Shown here: in pieces, positions 32,964 through 41,593 of the stretch
Layout: each line of letters opens with the position of its first letter
Position numbering within the stretch: position 1 is the stretch's first letter
Origin: Pseudomonas sp. UBA4617
Lineage (GTDB): Bacteria > Pseudomonadota > Gammaproteobacteria > Pseudomonadales > Pseudomonadaceae
DNA: 64,000 nucleotides
Direction of reading: 5' to 3'
Assembly: GCF_002386445.1 (NCBI RefSeq)
Contig: NZ_DGIR01000002.1
Span: forward strand, 1-64,000
Program-made: the position numbers and the translations under genes
Notes under the pieces: model-generated
Told to the model about the DNA's origin: nothing
The model's input: the letters and a program-made list of their open reading frames with translations, nothing else
Databases searched by the model: none

Positions 32964-34154
32964 ATGCGCTATGTCCTCAAGGCCCTGGGCAGACAGGGCG
33001 TGGTGCAACTGCAGATCGACGCCGAGGACCCCGAGCAGGCCCGCCGTCAGGCCGAGGACCAGGGCCTGCGCGTGCTCAGCCTGCGTGGCCATCGCGGCGC
33101 CCTGTGGCACTTGGCCAGGCGCCGCGAGGCCAGCTTCGAGCTGGTGCTGTTCAGCCAGGAACTGGCAACCCTGCTTGGCGCCGGCCTGCCGCTGGTCGAC
33201 GCCCTGGAAAGCCTGGCGGAAAAATCCCCGGCGGGCGCGACGCGCAAGGTATTGAACCAGCTGGTCCGCCAGTTGTATGAGGGCCATTCGCTGTCCCAGG
33301 CCCTGGCCGCGCAACCACGGGCATTCCCGCCGCTTTACGTGGCGCTGGTGCAGTCCAGCGAGCGTACCGGTGCTCTTGCTGATGCCCTCACCCGCTACAT
33401 CGGCTACCGCCAGCGCCTGGACCTGGTAAGGCAGAAGCTGCTGGGGGCTTCGGTCTACCCCTTGCTGCTGTTGCTGGTGGGCGGTGGCGTGGTGTTGTTC
33501 CTGCTGGGCTACGTGGTACCGCGTTTCAGCCAGGTGTTCGAGGGGATGGGCAGCGAGTTGCCCTGGCTTTCCCGCGGCCTCATGCAGGTCGGCCTGTTCC
33601 TGCACGCCCGGCAACTGCCACTGGCACTGGGCGGCATCGGCTTGCTCACGCTGCTATGGCTGCTGCGCCGCCAACCGCCGGTGCGGCGCTGGGCTGCCCG
33701 CCAGTTGCGGCGTCTGCCGGCGTTGCACCAGCGCTTGCTGAGGTACGAACTGGCACGCTTCTACCGCTCGCTGGGCATCCTCCTGCAAGGCGGCATTCCG
33801 GTCCTCAACGCCATGGGTATGGCCCGCGGCCTGCTCGGCAGCGTCGCCGCCCAGGGCCTGGAGCAGGCCTGCCAGCGGGTGGGCGAAGGCCTGCCGCTGT
33901 CCGAAGCGCTGGAGGCCGGGCAACTGGTGACGCCGGTCTCGCTGCGCCTGCTGCGGGCCGGTGAGCAGTCCGGCAACCTGGGCGAGATGCTGGAGCGCTG
34001 CGCCGATTTTCACGACCAGGAAATCGGCCGCTGGGTGGAATGGTTCGTCAAACTGTTCGAACCGCTGCTGATGACGTTCATCGGCCTGCTGATCGGCCTG
34101 ATCGTGGTCCTGATGTACATGCCGATCTTCGAGCTGGCATCGAGCATTCACTGA
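32964..34154 (+). CDS. gspF: Type II secretion inner-membrane platform protein GspF
   Basis: The 396-residue GspF/PilC protein contains two T2SSF repeats. The first (~residues 55-180) has LFSQELATLLGAGLPLVDAL and LVQSSERTGALADAL; the second (~260-380) has ARFYRSLGILLQGGIPVLNAM and LLRAGEQSGNLGEML. Membrane helices lie at ~160-182, ~212-230 and ~365-387. It anchors the pseudopilus assembly platform. Start is 11 bp after gspG. The pair lacks its own GspE ATPase, secretin and minor pseudopilins in the window. Confidence 0.92.
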   Translation: MRYVLKALGRQGVVQLQIDAEDPEQARRQAEDQGLRVLSLRGHRGALWHLARRREASFELVLFSQELATLLGAGLPLVDALESLAEKSPAGATRKVLNQLVRQLYEGHSLSQALAAQPRAFPPLYVALVQSSERTGALADALTRYIGYRQRLDLVRQKLLGASVYPLLLLLVGGGVVLFLLGYVVPRFSQVFEGMGSELPWLSRGLMQVGLFLHARQLPLALGGIGLLTLLWLLRRQPPVRRWAARQLRRLPALHQRLLRYELARFYRSLGILLQGGIPVLNAMGMARGLLGSVAAQGLEQACQRVGEGLPLSEALEAGQLVTPVSLRLLRAGEQSGNLGEMLERCADFHDQEIGRWVEWFVKLFEPLLMTFIGLLIGLIVVLMYMPIFELASSIH

Positions 34155-34246
34155 GGTGTGGGGCACCTTCGCCTGCACGCGGCGGGGGCTCTGGAATGCG
34201 GCCCGACAGGCAAACCGTGGTTGCCGTCGATGATCGCTGCGCCGAT

Positions 34247-34261
34247 ATCATTCCGCGTGAT
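34247..34261. promoter_or_regulatory. LysR-type box upstream of mexE
   Basis: ATCA-N7-TGAT (part of the longer dyad ATATCA...TGATAAT) contains a T-N11-A LysR motif about 85 bp upstream of mexE. MexEF-OprN is activated by the LysR regulator MexT in P. aeruginosa; no mexT gene is in this window, so this is inference from motif and position. Confidence 0.35.
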
Positions 34262-34345
34262 AATAACCTTCGTCCCGTTCGATTCGTGCCTTGCGCGCAA
34301 GACACTCACACTCCGCCCACTACTCATATTCTGGCGGAGTTCTCC

Positions 34346-35587
34346 ATGGAACAATCATTCAAACCCTTGCGCTTGCCCCTCGCTGCCCTGGCAGTGATGG
34401 TGATCAGCGCTTGCGGCCGAACCCCCGACGCTGTGCAGGCTCCCACCGCGCCGAAGGTCAGTGTGGCCAAGGTGATCGAGCAACCGATCAATGAATGGGA
34501 CGAGTTCACCGGCCGCCTCGAGGCCCCGGAAACCGTCGAAGTACGCCCGCGGGTGTCCGGCCAGATCGACCTGGTGGCATTCACCGAAGGCGCCCAGGTC
34601 AAGAAAGGCGACCTGCTGTTCCAGATCGACCCACGCCCGTTCCAGGCCGAGGTCCGCCGCCTCGAAGCACAACTGCAGCAGGCCAAGGCCACTGCCATCC
34701 GCAGTGCCAACGAAGCGCGCCGCGGCGAACGCCTGCGTGACAGCAACGCCATCTCCGCCGAGCTGGCCGAGTCGCGCAGCAGCGCCGCCGCCGAAGCCCG
34801 CGCCGGGGTTGATGCGATCCAGGCCCAGCTTGACCTGGCACGCCTCAATCTCAGCTTCACCCGTGTCACCGCGCCGATCAGCGGCCGGGTCAGCCGTGCC
34901 CAGTTCACTGCCGGCAATATCGTGACTGCCGATGTCACCCCGCTGACCAGCGTGGTGTCTACCGACAAGGTCTATGCCTACTTCGACGCCGACGAGCGTG
35001 TATACCTCAAGTACACCCAGCTGGCCCGCGAAGGTCAGCGTGGCCAGAGCACCCCCGTGTACCTGGGCCTGACCAACGAAACCGGCAACCCGCACCTGGG
35101 GCAGATGAACTTCGTCGACAACCAGGTCAACCCGCGCACCGGCACCATCCGCGGCCGGGCAGTGTTCGACAACAGCGACGGCCAGTTCACCCCGGGCCTG
35201 TACGCCCGCCTGAAGCTGGTCGGCAGCGCCCAGTACCAGGCCGTGCTGATCAACGACGAAGCGGTTGGCACCGACCTGGGCAAGAAGTTCGTACTGGTGA
35301 TGGACAAGGACAACAAGGCCACTTACCGCGCCGTCGAGCTGGGGCCGAAGCTGGAAGGCCTGCGTATCGTGCGCAGCGGCCTGGGCAAGGACGACCGCAT
35401 CGTGGTCAAGGGCCTGCAGCGTGTGCGCCCGGGTTCGCCGGTAACGCCGGAAGAGACGCCAATGGCCAGTGAACAGACCCTCGCCGCCCTCGCCCAGCAG
35501 CGCCAGGCCCTGGAGGCCAGCAACCCGGCGCCGAAGGTGGCGGGCAACAATGTGAAAGTCGCCAGCGCCCCGGCGCCACGCGGTTAA
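34346..35587 (+). CDS. mexE: RND efflux periplasmic adaptor MexE
   Basis: The 413-residue membrane-fusion protein is a lipoprotein (LAVMVISAC^G lipobox). It contains the lipoyl/hairpin/beta-barrel order of the family: RVSGQIDLVAFTEGAQVKKG, the coiled-coil hairpin ~95-160, and LNLSFTRVTAPISGRVSRAQ. Length (P. aeruginosa MexE is 414) and the following genes identify it as MexE. It bridges MexF and OprN in a tripartite pump for hydrophobic antimicrobials and some signalling precursors. ATG 34346 has GGAG 6 bases upstream. It is the first gene of a three-gene operon. Confidence 0.94.
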   Translation: MEQSFKPLRLPLAALAVMVISACGRTPDAVQAPTAPKVSVAKVIEQPINEWDEFTGRLEAPETVEVRPRVSGQIDLVAFTEGAQVKKGDLLFQIDPRPFQAEVRRLEAQLQQAKATAIRSANEARRGERLRDSNAISAELAESRSSAAAEARAGVDAIQAQLDLARLNLSFTRVTAPISGRVSRAQFTAGNIVTADVTPLTSVVSTDKVYAYFDADERVYLKYTQLAREGQRGQSTPVYLGLTNETGNPHLGQMNFVDNQVNPRTGTIRGRAVFDNSDGQFTPGLYARLKLVGSAQYQAVLINDEAVGTDLGKKFVLVMDKDNKATYRAVELGPKLEGLRIVRSGLGKDDRIVVKGLQRVRPGSPVTPEETPMASEQTLAALAQQRQALEASNPAPKVAGNNVKVASAPAPRG

Positions 35588-35599
35588 GGGACCCCACCG

Positions 35600-38500
35600 A
35601 TGAACTTCTCGAAATTCTTCATTACCCGGCCGATCTTCGCCGCAGTGCTGTCGCTGGTGCTGCTGATCGCAGGCTCGATCTCGCTGTTCCAGCTGCCGAT
35701 CAGCGAATACCCCGAAGTCGTGCCGCCGACCGTAGTGGTGCGTGCCAACTTCCCCGGCGCCAACCCCAAGGTCATCGGCGAAACCGTGGCCGCGCCGCTG
35801 GAGCAGGCCATCACCGGCGTGGAGAACATGCTGTACATGTCTTCGCAGTCCACCGCTGACGGCAAGCTGACGCTGACCATCACCTTCGCCCTGGGCACCG
35901 ACCTGGACAATGCCCAGGTGCAGGTACAGAACCGTGTCACCCGCACCCAGCCCAAGCTGCCCGAGGAAGTGACCCGGATCGGTATCACCGTCGACAAGGC
36001 CTCGCCCGACCTGACCATGGTCGTGCACCTGACCTCGCCGGACAACCGCTACGACATGCTCTACTTGTCCAACTACGCCATCCTCAACATCAAGGACGAG
36101 CTGGCGCGCCTGGGTGGCGTGGGCGACGTGCAGCTGTTCGGCATGGGCGACTACTCGCTGCGCGTGTGGCTCGACCCGAACAAGACCGCTTCGCGCAACC
36201 TCACCGCCAGTGATGTGGTGGCCGCGATCCGCGAGCAGAACCGCCAGGTGGCTGCCGGCCAACTGGGCGCCCCGCCCGCCCCGGGTTCGACCAGCTTCCA
36301 GCTGTCGATCAACACCCAGGGCCGCCTGGTCAACGAGGAAGAATTCGAGAACATCATCATTCGTGCCGGTGCCGATGGTGAAATCACCCGCCTGAAGGAC
36401 ATCGCCCGGGTCGAGCTCGGCTCCAGCCAGTACGCCCTGCGCTCGCTGCTGAACAACCAGCCGGCGGTCGCCATCCCGATCTTCCAGCGCCCTGGCTCCA
36501 ACGCCATCGAGATTTCCGACGAAGTGCGGGCGAAAATGGCCGAGCTGAAGAAGGACTTCCCCGAAGGCATGGACTACAGCATCGTCTATGACCCGACCGT
36601 ATTCGTCCGCGGCTCCATCGAAGCGGTGGTGCACACCCTGTTCGAAGCGCTGGTGCTGGTGGTGCTGGTGGTGATCCTGTTCCTGCAGACCTGGCGCGCC
36701 TCGATCATCCCGCTGCTGGCGGTGCCGGTCTCGCTGATCGGTACCTTCGCGGTCATGCACCTGTTCGGCTTCTCGCTCAACGCGCTGTCATTGTTCGGCC
36801 TGGTCCTGGCCATCGGTATCGTGGTGGACGACGCCATCGTGGTGGTGGAAAACGTCGAGCGCAACATCGGCCTGGGCCTGAAACCGCTGGATGCCACGCA
36901 AAAGGCCATGGGCGAGGTGACCGGCCCGATCATCGCCACTGCCCTGGTGCTCTGCGCCGTGTTCGTGCCTGCCGCGTTCATTTCCGGCCTGACCGGGCAG
37001 TTCTACAAGCAGTTCGCCCTGACCATCGCGATTTCCACGGTGATCTCGGCCTTCAACTCGCTGACCCTGTCGCCGGCCCTGGCAGCGGTGCTGCTCAAGG
37101 ACCACCATGCGCCCAAGGACCGCTTCTCGCGGTTCCTGGAAAAGCTGCTGGGCAGCTGGCTGTTCGCGCCGTTCAACCGCTTCTTCGACCGCGCTTCCAA
37201 CCACTACGTCGGTGGCGTGCGCCGGGTCATCCGCTCCAGCGGTATCGCCCTGTTCGTGTATGCCGGCCTGATGGGCCTGACCTACCTGGGCTTCTCGTCC
37301 ACCCCGACCGGTTTCGTCCCGGCGCAGGACAAGCAGTACCTGGTGGCCTTCGCCCAACTGCCTGACGCCGCCAGCCTCGACCGCACCGAAGCGGTGATCA
37401 AGCGCATGAGTGAAATCGCCCTGAAGCAGCCTGGCGTGGCCGACTCGGTAGCCTTCCCTGGCCTGTCGATCAACGGTTTCACCAACAGCCCGAACAGCGG
37501 CATCGTGTTCACCCCGCTCAAGCCGTTCGACGAGCGCAAGGACCCAAGCCAGTCCGCTGCGGCGATCGCTGCCGCGCTGAATGCCCAGTTCGCCGATATC
37601 CAGGACGCCTACATCGCGATCTTCCCGCCACCACCGGTACAAGGCCTGGGCACCATCGGCGGCTTCCGCCTGCAGATCGAGGACCGCGGCAACCTGGGCT
37701 ACGAAGCGCTGTACAAGGAAACCCAGAACATCATCGCCAAGAGCCGCAACGTGCCGGAGCTGGCGGGCCTGTTCACCAGCTACCAGGTCAACGTGCCGCA
37801 GGTGGATGCGGCCATCGACCGGGAAAAGGCCAAGACCCACGGCGTGGCGATCACCGATATCTTCGATACCCTGCAGGTCTACCTGGGCTCGCTGTACACC
37901 AACGACTTCAACCGCTTTGGCCGCACCTACCAGGTCAATGTCCAGGCTGAGCAGCAGTTCCGCCTCGATGCCGAACAGATCGGCCAGCTGAAGGTACGCA
38001 ACAACCTCGGCGAGATGATCCCGCTGGCGACCTTCCTCAAGGTCAGCGACACCTCCGGGCCGGACCGGGTCATGCACTACAACGGCTTCATCACCGCAGA
38101 AATCAACGGCGCTGCGGCCCCGGGCTACAGCTCTGGCCAGGCGGAAGCGGCGATGGAGAAGTTGCTGAAAGCGGAATTGCCCAACGGCATGACCTTCGAA
38201 TGGACCGACCTGACCTACCAGCAGATCCTGGCGGGCAACACCGCGCTGTTCGTCTTCCCGCTGTGCGTGTTGCTGGCGTTCCTGGTGCTGGCTGCGCAGT
38301 ATGAAAGCTGGAGCTTGCCGCTGGCGGTGATCCTGATCGTGCCAATGACCCTGCTGTCGGCGATTACCGGAGTCATCATTTCCGGCGGTGATAACAACAT
38401 CTTCACTCAGATCGGCCTGATCGTGCTGGTGGGCCTGGCGTGCAAGAACGCGATCCTGATCGTCGAGTTCGCCAAGGACAAGCAGGCCGAGGGCCTCGAT

Positions 38501-38779
38501 CCGCTGGCCGCGGTGCTGGAAGCCTGCCGTCTGCGTCTGCGGCCGATCCTGATGACCTCGATCGCGTTCATCATGGGTGTGGTTCCGCTGGTGTTCTCCT
38601 CCGGTGCCGGTTCGGAAATGCGCCATGCGATGGGCGTGGCAGTGTTCTCGGGGATGATCGGGGTGACCGTGTTCGGCCTCTTCCTCACCCCAGTGTTCTT
38701 CTTCCTGATCCGCCGTTTCGTCGAACGCCGCCAGGCCCGCAAGGCCGAACGCGTCCACTCGCTGGAGAGCCATGCATGA
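35600..38779 (+). CDS. mexF: RND efflux inner-membrane transporter MexF
   Basis: The 1059-residue HAE1-type RND transporter has 12 helices and two large periplasmic loops. TM4 has the proton-relay Asp pair in IGIVVDDAIVVVEN. Other typical stretches are FFITRPIFAAVLSLVLLIAG at the N-terminus, FLQTWRASIIPLLAVPVSL, and FTQIGLIVLVGLACKNAILI in the second half. Proton-driven, it exports chloramphenicol, quinolones and related compounds in P. aeruginosa. It starts 12 bp after mexE, and its stop overlaps the oprN start as ATGA. Confidence 0.95.
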   Translation: MNFSKFFITRPIFAAVLSLVLLIAGSISLFQLPISEYPEVVPPTVVVRANFPGANPKVIGETVAAPLEQAITGVENMLYMSSQSTADGKLTLTITFALGTDLDNAQVQVQNRVTRTQPKLPEEVTRIGITVDKASPDLTMVVHLTSPDNRYDMLYLSNYAILNIKDELARLGGVGDVQLFGMGDYSLRVWLDPNKTASRNLTASDVVAAIREQNRQVAAGQLGAPPAPGSTSFQLSINTQGRLVNEEEFENIIIRAGADGEITRLKDIARVELGSSQYALRSLLNNQPAVAIPIFQRPGSNAIEISDEVRAKMAELKKDFPEGMDYSIVYDPTVFVRGSIEAVVHTLFEALVLVVLVVILFLQTWRASIIPLLAVPVSLIGTFAVMHLFGFSLNALSLFGLVLAIGIVVDDAIVVVENVERNIGLGLKPLDATQKAMGEVTGPIIATALVLCAVFVPAAFISGLTGQFYKQFALTIAISTVISAFNSLTLSPALAAVLLKDHHAPKDRFSRFLEKLLGSWLFAPFNRFFDRASNHYVGGVRRVIRSSGIALFVYAGLMGLTYLGFSSTPTGFVPAQDKQYLVAFAQLPDAASLDRTEAVIKRMSEIALKQPGVADSVAFPGLSINGFTNSPNSGIVFTPLKPFDERKDPSQSAAAIAAALNAQFADIQDAYIAIFPPPPVQGLGTIGGFRLQIEDRGNLGYEALYKETQNIIAKSRNVPELAGLFTSYQVNVPQVDAAIDREKAKTHGVAITDIFDTLQVYLGSLYTNDFNRFGRTYQVNVQAEQQFRLDAEQIGQLKVRNNLGEMIPLATFLKVSDTSGPDRVMHYNGFITAEINGAAAPGYSSGQAEAAMEKLLKAELPNGMTFEWTDLTYQQILAGNTALFVFPLCVLLAFLVLAAQYESWSLPLAVILIVPMTLLSAITGVIISGGDNNIFTQIGLIVLVGLACKNAILIVEFAKDKQAEGLDPLAAVLEACRLRLRPILMTSIAFIMGVVPLVFSSGAGSEMRHAMGVAVFSGMIGVTVFGLFLTPVFFFLIRRFVERRQARKAERVHSLESHA

Positions 38780-40191
38780 ACCTGCTCAAACCCCTGACCC
38801 CGAGCCTGTTGGCGCTGGCCCTGGCAGCCTGTGCAGTAGGCCCGGACTACCAGGCACCAGCCACCGAACCCGCGCAGTTGGGCAGCGACGTACAGGCCAA
38901 GGCCTACGACCGTAGCCGCTTCGAAAGCCTGTGGTGGAAGCAGTTCGACGACCCGGTACTGAACCAGCTGGTGCAGGCTTCGCTGGACGGCAACCGTGAC
39001 CTGCGCGTGGCCTTCGCCCGGCTGAAATCGGCGCGCTCGATCCGCGAAGACGCCGAGAACGATCAGTTCCCGGTGGTCACCAGCCGTGCCAGCAGCGATA
39101 TCGGCAAGGGCCAGATCCCCGGCCAGACCACGCAGCGGGTTAACAGCGAGCGCTACGACCTGGGCCTGGACATGGCCTGGGAGCTTGACCTGTTTGGCCG
39201 CATCCAGCGCCAGATCGAAGCCAGCGAAGCCCAGGAAGCGGTGGCTGCGGCCGACCTGCAGCAGCTGCAGGTCAGCCTGATTGCCGAGCTGGTCGATGCC
39301 TATGGCCAGCTGCGTGGTGCACAGTTGCGCGAGAAGATCGCCCTGGCCAATCTCAAGACCCAGCAGGAATCGCGGGCCATCACTGAAACCCTGCGGGACG
39401 CTGGCGTCGGCAACGACCTCGATGTGGTGCGTGCCGATGCGCGCCTGGCCGGGGTCGAGGCCACGGTGCCACAGCTGCAGGCGGAACAGGCCCGTGCCCG
39501 GCACCGTATCGCAACCTTGCTTGGCCAGCGCCCCGAGGCGCTCAGTGTCGACCTGTCGCCCAAGGCTCTGCCGGCAATCGCCAAGGCGCTGCCCGTGGGA
39601 GACCCGGGAGAGCTGCTGCGTCGTCGCCCGGACATCCGTAGTGCCGAGCGCCAGTTGGCGGCGGCCACGGCCAATGTCGGCGTGGCCACGGCTGACCTGT
39701 TTCCCCGCGTCAGCCTCAGTGGCTTCCTCGGCTTTACTGCCGCCCGCGGTTCGCAGATCGGTTCCTCGGCAGCCAACGCCTGGGCCCTCGGCCCGAGCAT
39801 CACCTGGGCGGCCTTCGACCTGGGCAGCGTGAGGGCGCGCCTGCGCGGCGCCAAGGCCGATGCCGAAGGGGCGCTGGCCAACTATGAACAGCAGGTTTTG
39901 CTGGCCCTGGAAGAATCGGCCAATGCCTTCAGCGATTACGACAAGACCCAGCAGCGGCTGCTGTCGCTGATGCGCCAGAGCGATGCCAGCCGCAAGGCTG
40001 CGGAGCTGGCTTCGGTTCGTTACCGCGAGGGTACGGTGGACTACCTGGTGCTGCTCGATGCCGAGCGTGAGCGGCTCAGTGCGGAAGATGCTCAAGCCCA
40101 GGGTGAAGTCGAGTTGTACCGCGGCATCGTCTCGATCTACAAGGCCCTGGGCGGCGGCTGGCAACCGGAGGCCGTCGCTAGCGCCCGCTGA
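38776..40191 (+). CDS. oprN: RND efflux outer-membrane channel OprN
   Basis: The 471-residue TolC-type outer-membrane factor is a lipoprotein (LLALALAAC^AVGPDYQAP). It has duplicated OEP domains (~60-250 and ~270-460) with VGPDY, WWKQFDDPVLNQLV, AWELDLFGRIQRQIEASEAQ and LLRRRPDIRSAERQL. ATG 38776 overlaps mexF by four bases, indicating translational coupling. A strong terminator follows 47 bp after the stop, closing the mexEF-oprN operon. Confidence 0.94.
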   Translation: MNLLKPLTPSLLALALAACAVGPDYQAPATEPAQLGSDVQAKAYDRSRFESLWWKQFDDPVLNQLVQASLDGNRDLRVAFARLKSARSIREDAENDQFPVVTSRASSDIGKGQIPGQTTQRVNSERYDLGLDMAWELDLFGRIQRQIEASEAQEAVAAADLQQLQVSLIAELVDAYGQLRGAQLREKIALANLKTQQESRAITETLRDAGVGNDLDVVRADARLAGVEATVPQLQAEQARARHRIATLLGQRPEALSVDLSPKALPAIAKALPVGDPGELLRRRPDIRSAERQLAAATANVGVATADLFPRVSLSGFLGFTAARGSQIGSSAANAWALGPSITWAAFDLGSVRARLRGAKADAEGALANYEQQVLLALEESANAFSDYDKTQQRLLSLMRQSDASRKAAELASVRYREGTVDYLVLLDAERERLSAEDAQAQGEVELYRGIVSIYKALGGGWQPEAVASAR

Positions 40192-40238
40192 CTCCCTGTT
40201 TCAACGACTCCTTTGGTTGGCTCCTCCCCCAACCGTTT

Positions 40239-40270
40239 GCCCCGCAGGCCTTGGTTTGCGGGGCTTTTTT
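40239..40270 (+). terminator. Terminator of the mexEF-oprN operon
   Basis: GCCCCGCA (40239-40246) pairs perfectly with TGCGGGGC (40257-40264), followed by six T. It lies 47 bp after oprN. The remainder of the gap to 40457 shows no clear element. Confidence 0.88.
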
Positions 40271-40457
40271 ATGGCCGCAGAGGAATATCGGGTGCGGGGG
40301 GCAAGGGATGGGCATTGCCTGTGAGTTCGGCACCGGGCGGACGGCGCTGGACCTGCGCACCCGCAAAACCCGAGGCAGGCACCTGACAGCCCCCACCCGG
40401 TTGCATTTACCCCCCGCCTGCCCCAAGCTCTGCCTTCCCGCCGCCACGGATCGTCCG

Positions 40458-41513
40458 ATGCCCAGACGCAACCGCTACCTGATCGCCCTGCTGCTGTTGA
40501 TCGTGGTGTCGGCCCTGTTCGGCTATCTGTGGCGCGATGACCAACCGCCGCCGCCAACCTTGCCTGCGCACAGCTACGCCAAGGCCTTGCGCCAGGCCCA
40601 CGAAGGCCAGCCCGGCGCTGCGCGGGTGTTGTACCAGCAACTGCAACGCAACGACCTGCCTCCGGTCCGGCGTGCCGCCCTGTACGCCGAATTGCCCAAC
40701 TACCCTTCGCCGCAGGCATTGAAGCTCGCCCGCCAGGACCTCGAACATGGCGACCCGCTAGTACGTCGGGCGGCCATCGCCAGCATCCGCCGCCTGCTGC
40801 CGGCGGCGCAGCGCAGCCTGGTGCTTGGCCCGCTGCTGGACGACCAGGAGCAAAGCGTGCGCTTTGCCGCCGTAGATGCCCTGCTGGGTCTCGACCCGGA
40901 CGCCATCGGCCTGTATTTCGGCCCGTTGCAGGCAGCCCTCGAACAGTATCAACAGGCACTGGAGCAACAATCCCGGGATACTGACGCCCAAGTACACCTG
41001 GCGCGCCTGTTCCTCCATGAAAACGACTACAACCACGCCGCCGCCGCTCTGCAGCGAGCCTTGGCGATAGCCCCCGGCAACCTCGATGCATTGGCCACCC
41101 AGGTACGCCTGCTGGAACGCCAGGGCCATCATGATGCCTCGCGGCAGGTACTGGCCAAGGCCCTGGCACTGAGTCCCGACTCGGCCTTTCTGCAGTACGA
41201 GCTAGGCCTCTGGCTGAACCGTCATGAGCAGCGCGAGTACGCGCTGCTGGCTTTGTCCCGCGCAGTCGAGCTGGACCCGGACAATACCGACTACCGCTAC
41301 ACCCTGGCGGTCACCCTGCATGAGCTGGAACAGGTCGATGCAGCGCAGAAGCAGCTGGAAACTGTGCTCAGTCGGCAACCGGCCAATCGCCGGGCACGGG
41401 TGTTGCTGATCCAGTACTGGAAAGAGACCGGCCAGTTGCAGAACGTGCAAGTGCTGTTGGCAGAGCTGGAGCAGCAGAATCCGGACGATCCGGTATTGCA
41501 ACAAGGCCTGTAG
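40458..41513 (+). CDS. Membrane-anchored TPR protein
   Basis: The 351-residue protein has an N-terminal membrane anchor (YLIALLLLIVVSALFGYLW, residues ~7-25). Short HEAT-like repeats (~90-140, LVRRAAIASIRRLLP, SVRFAAVDALLGL) come next, and from residue ~160 at least four TPR units (AQVHLARLFLHENDYNHAAA, LQYELGLWLNRHEQREYALL, ALSRAVELDPDNTDYRYTLA). It is a periplasm-facing protein-interaction scaffold. From memory, similar genes are annotated as TPR or cytochrome c-type biogenesis-like proteins; function unproven. No clear operon partner. Confidence 0.8.
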   Translation: MPRRNRYLIALLLLIVVSALFGYLWRDDQPPPPTLPAHSYAKALRQAHEGQPGAARVLYQQLQRNDLPPVRRAALYAELPNYPSPQALKLARQDLEHGDPLVRRAAIASIRRLLPAAQRSLVLGPLLDDQEQSVRFAAVDALLGLDPDAIGLYFGPLQAALEQYQQALEQQSRDTDAQVHLARLFLHENDYNHAAAALQRALAIAPGNLDALATQVRLLERQGHHDASRQVLAKALALSPDSAFLQYELGLWLNRHEQREYALLALSRAVELDPDNTDYRYTLAVTLHELEQVDAAQKQLETVLSRQPANRRARVLLIQYWKETGQLQNVQVLLAELEQQNPDDPVLQQGL

Positions 41514-41593
41514 GCCACGCTGTAACTCGGTTGAACCCAGCAGCCTTGACCGAGGTCCAGTGGGTATCGGACCACCCTTGCGGGAGAATTGTT

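Noticed and set aside
34355..36760. Open frame of 801 codons on the minus strand across mexE/mexF
   Set aside because: It lies antisense to clear mexE and mexF, in the phase that high-GC codon use leaves open. Its translation is rich in His, Gln, Arg and Gly with no domain.
36788..38773. Open frame of 661 codons on the minus strand inside mexF
   Set aside because: Antisense shadow of mexF with the same His/Gln/Arg-rich composition and no ribosome site.
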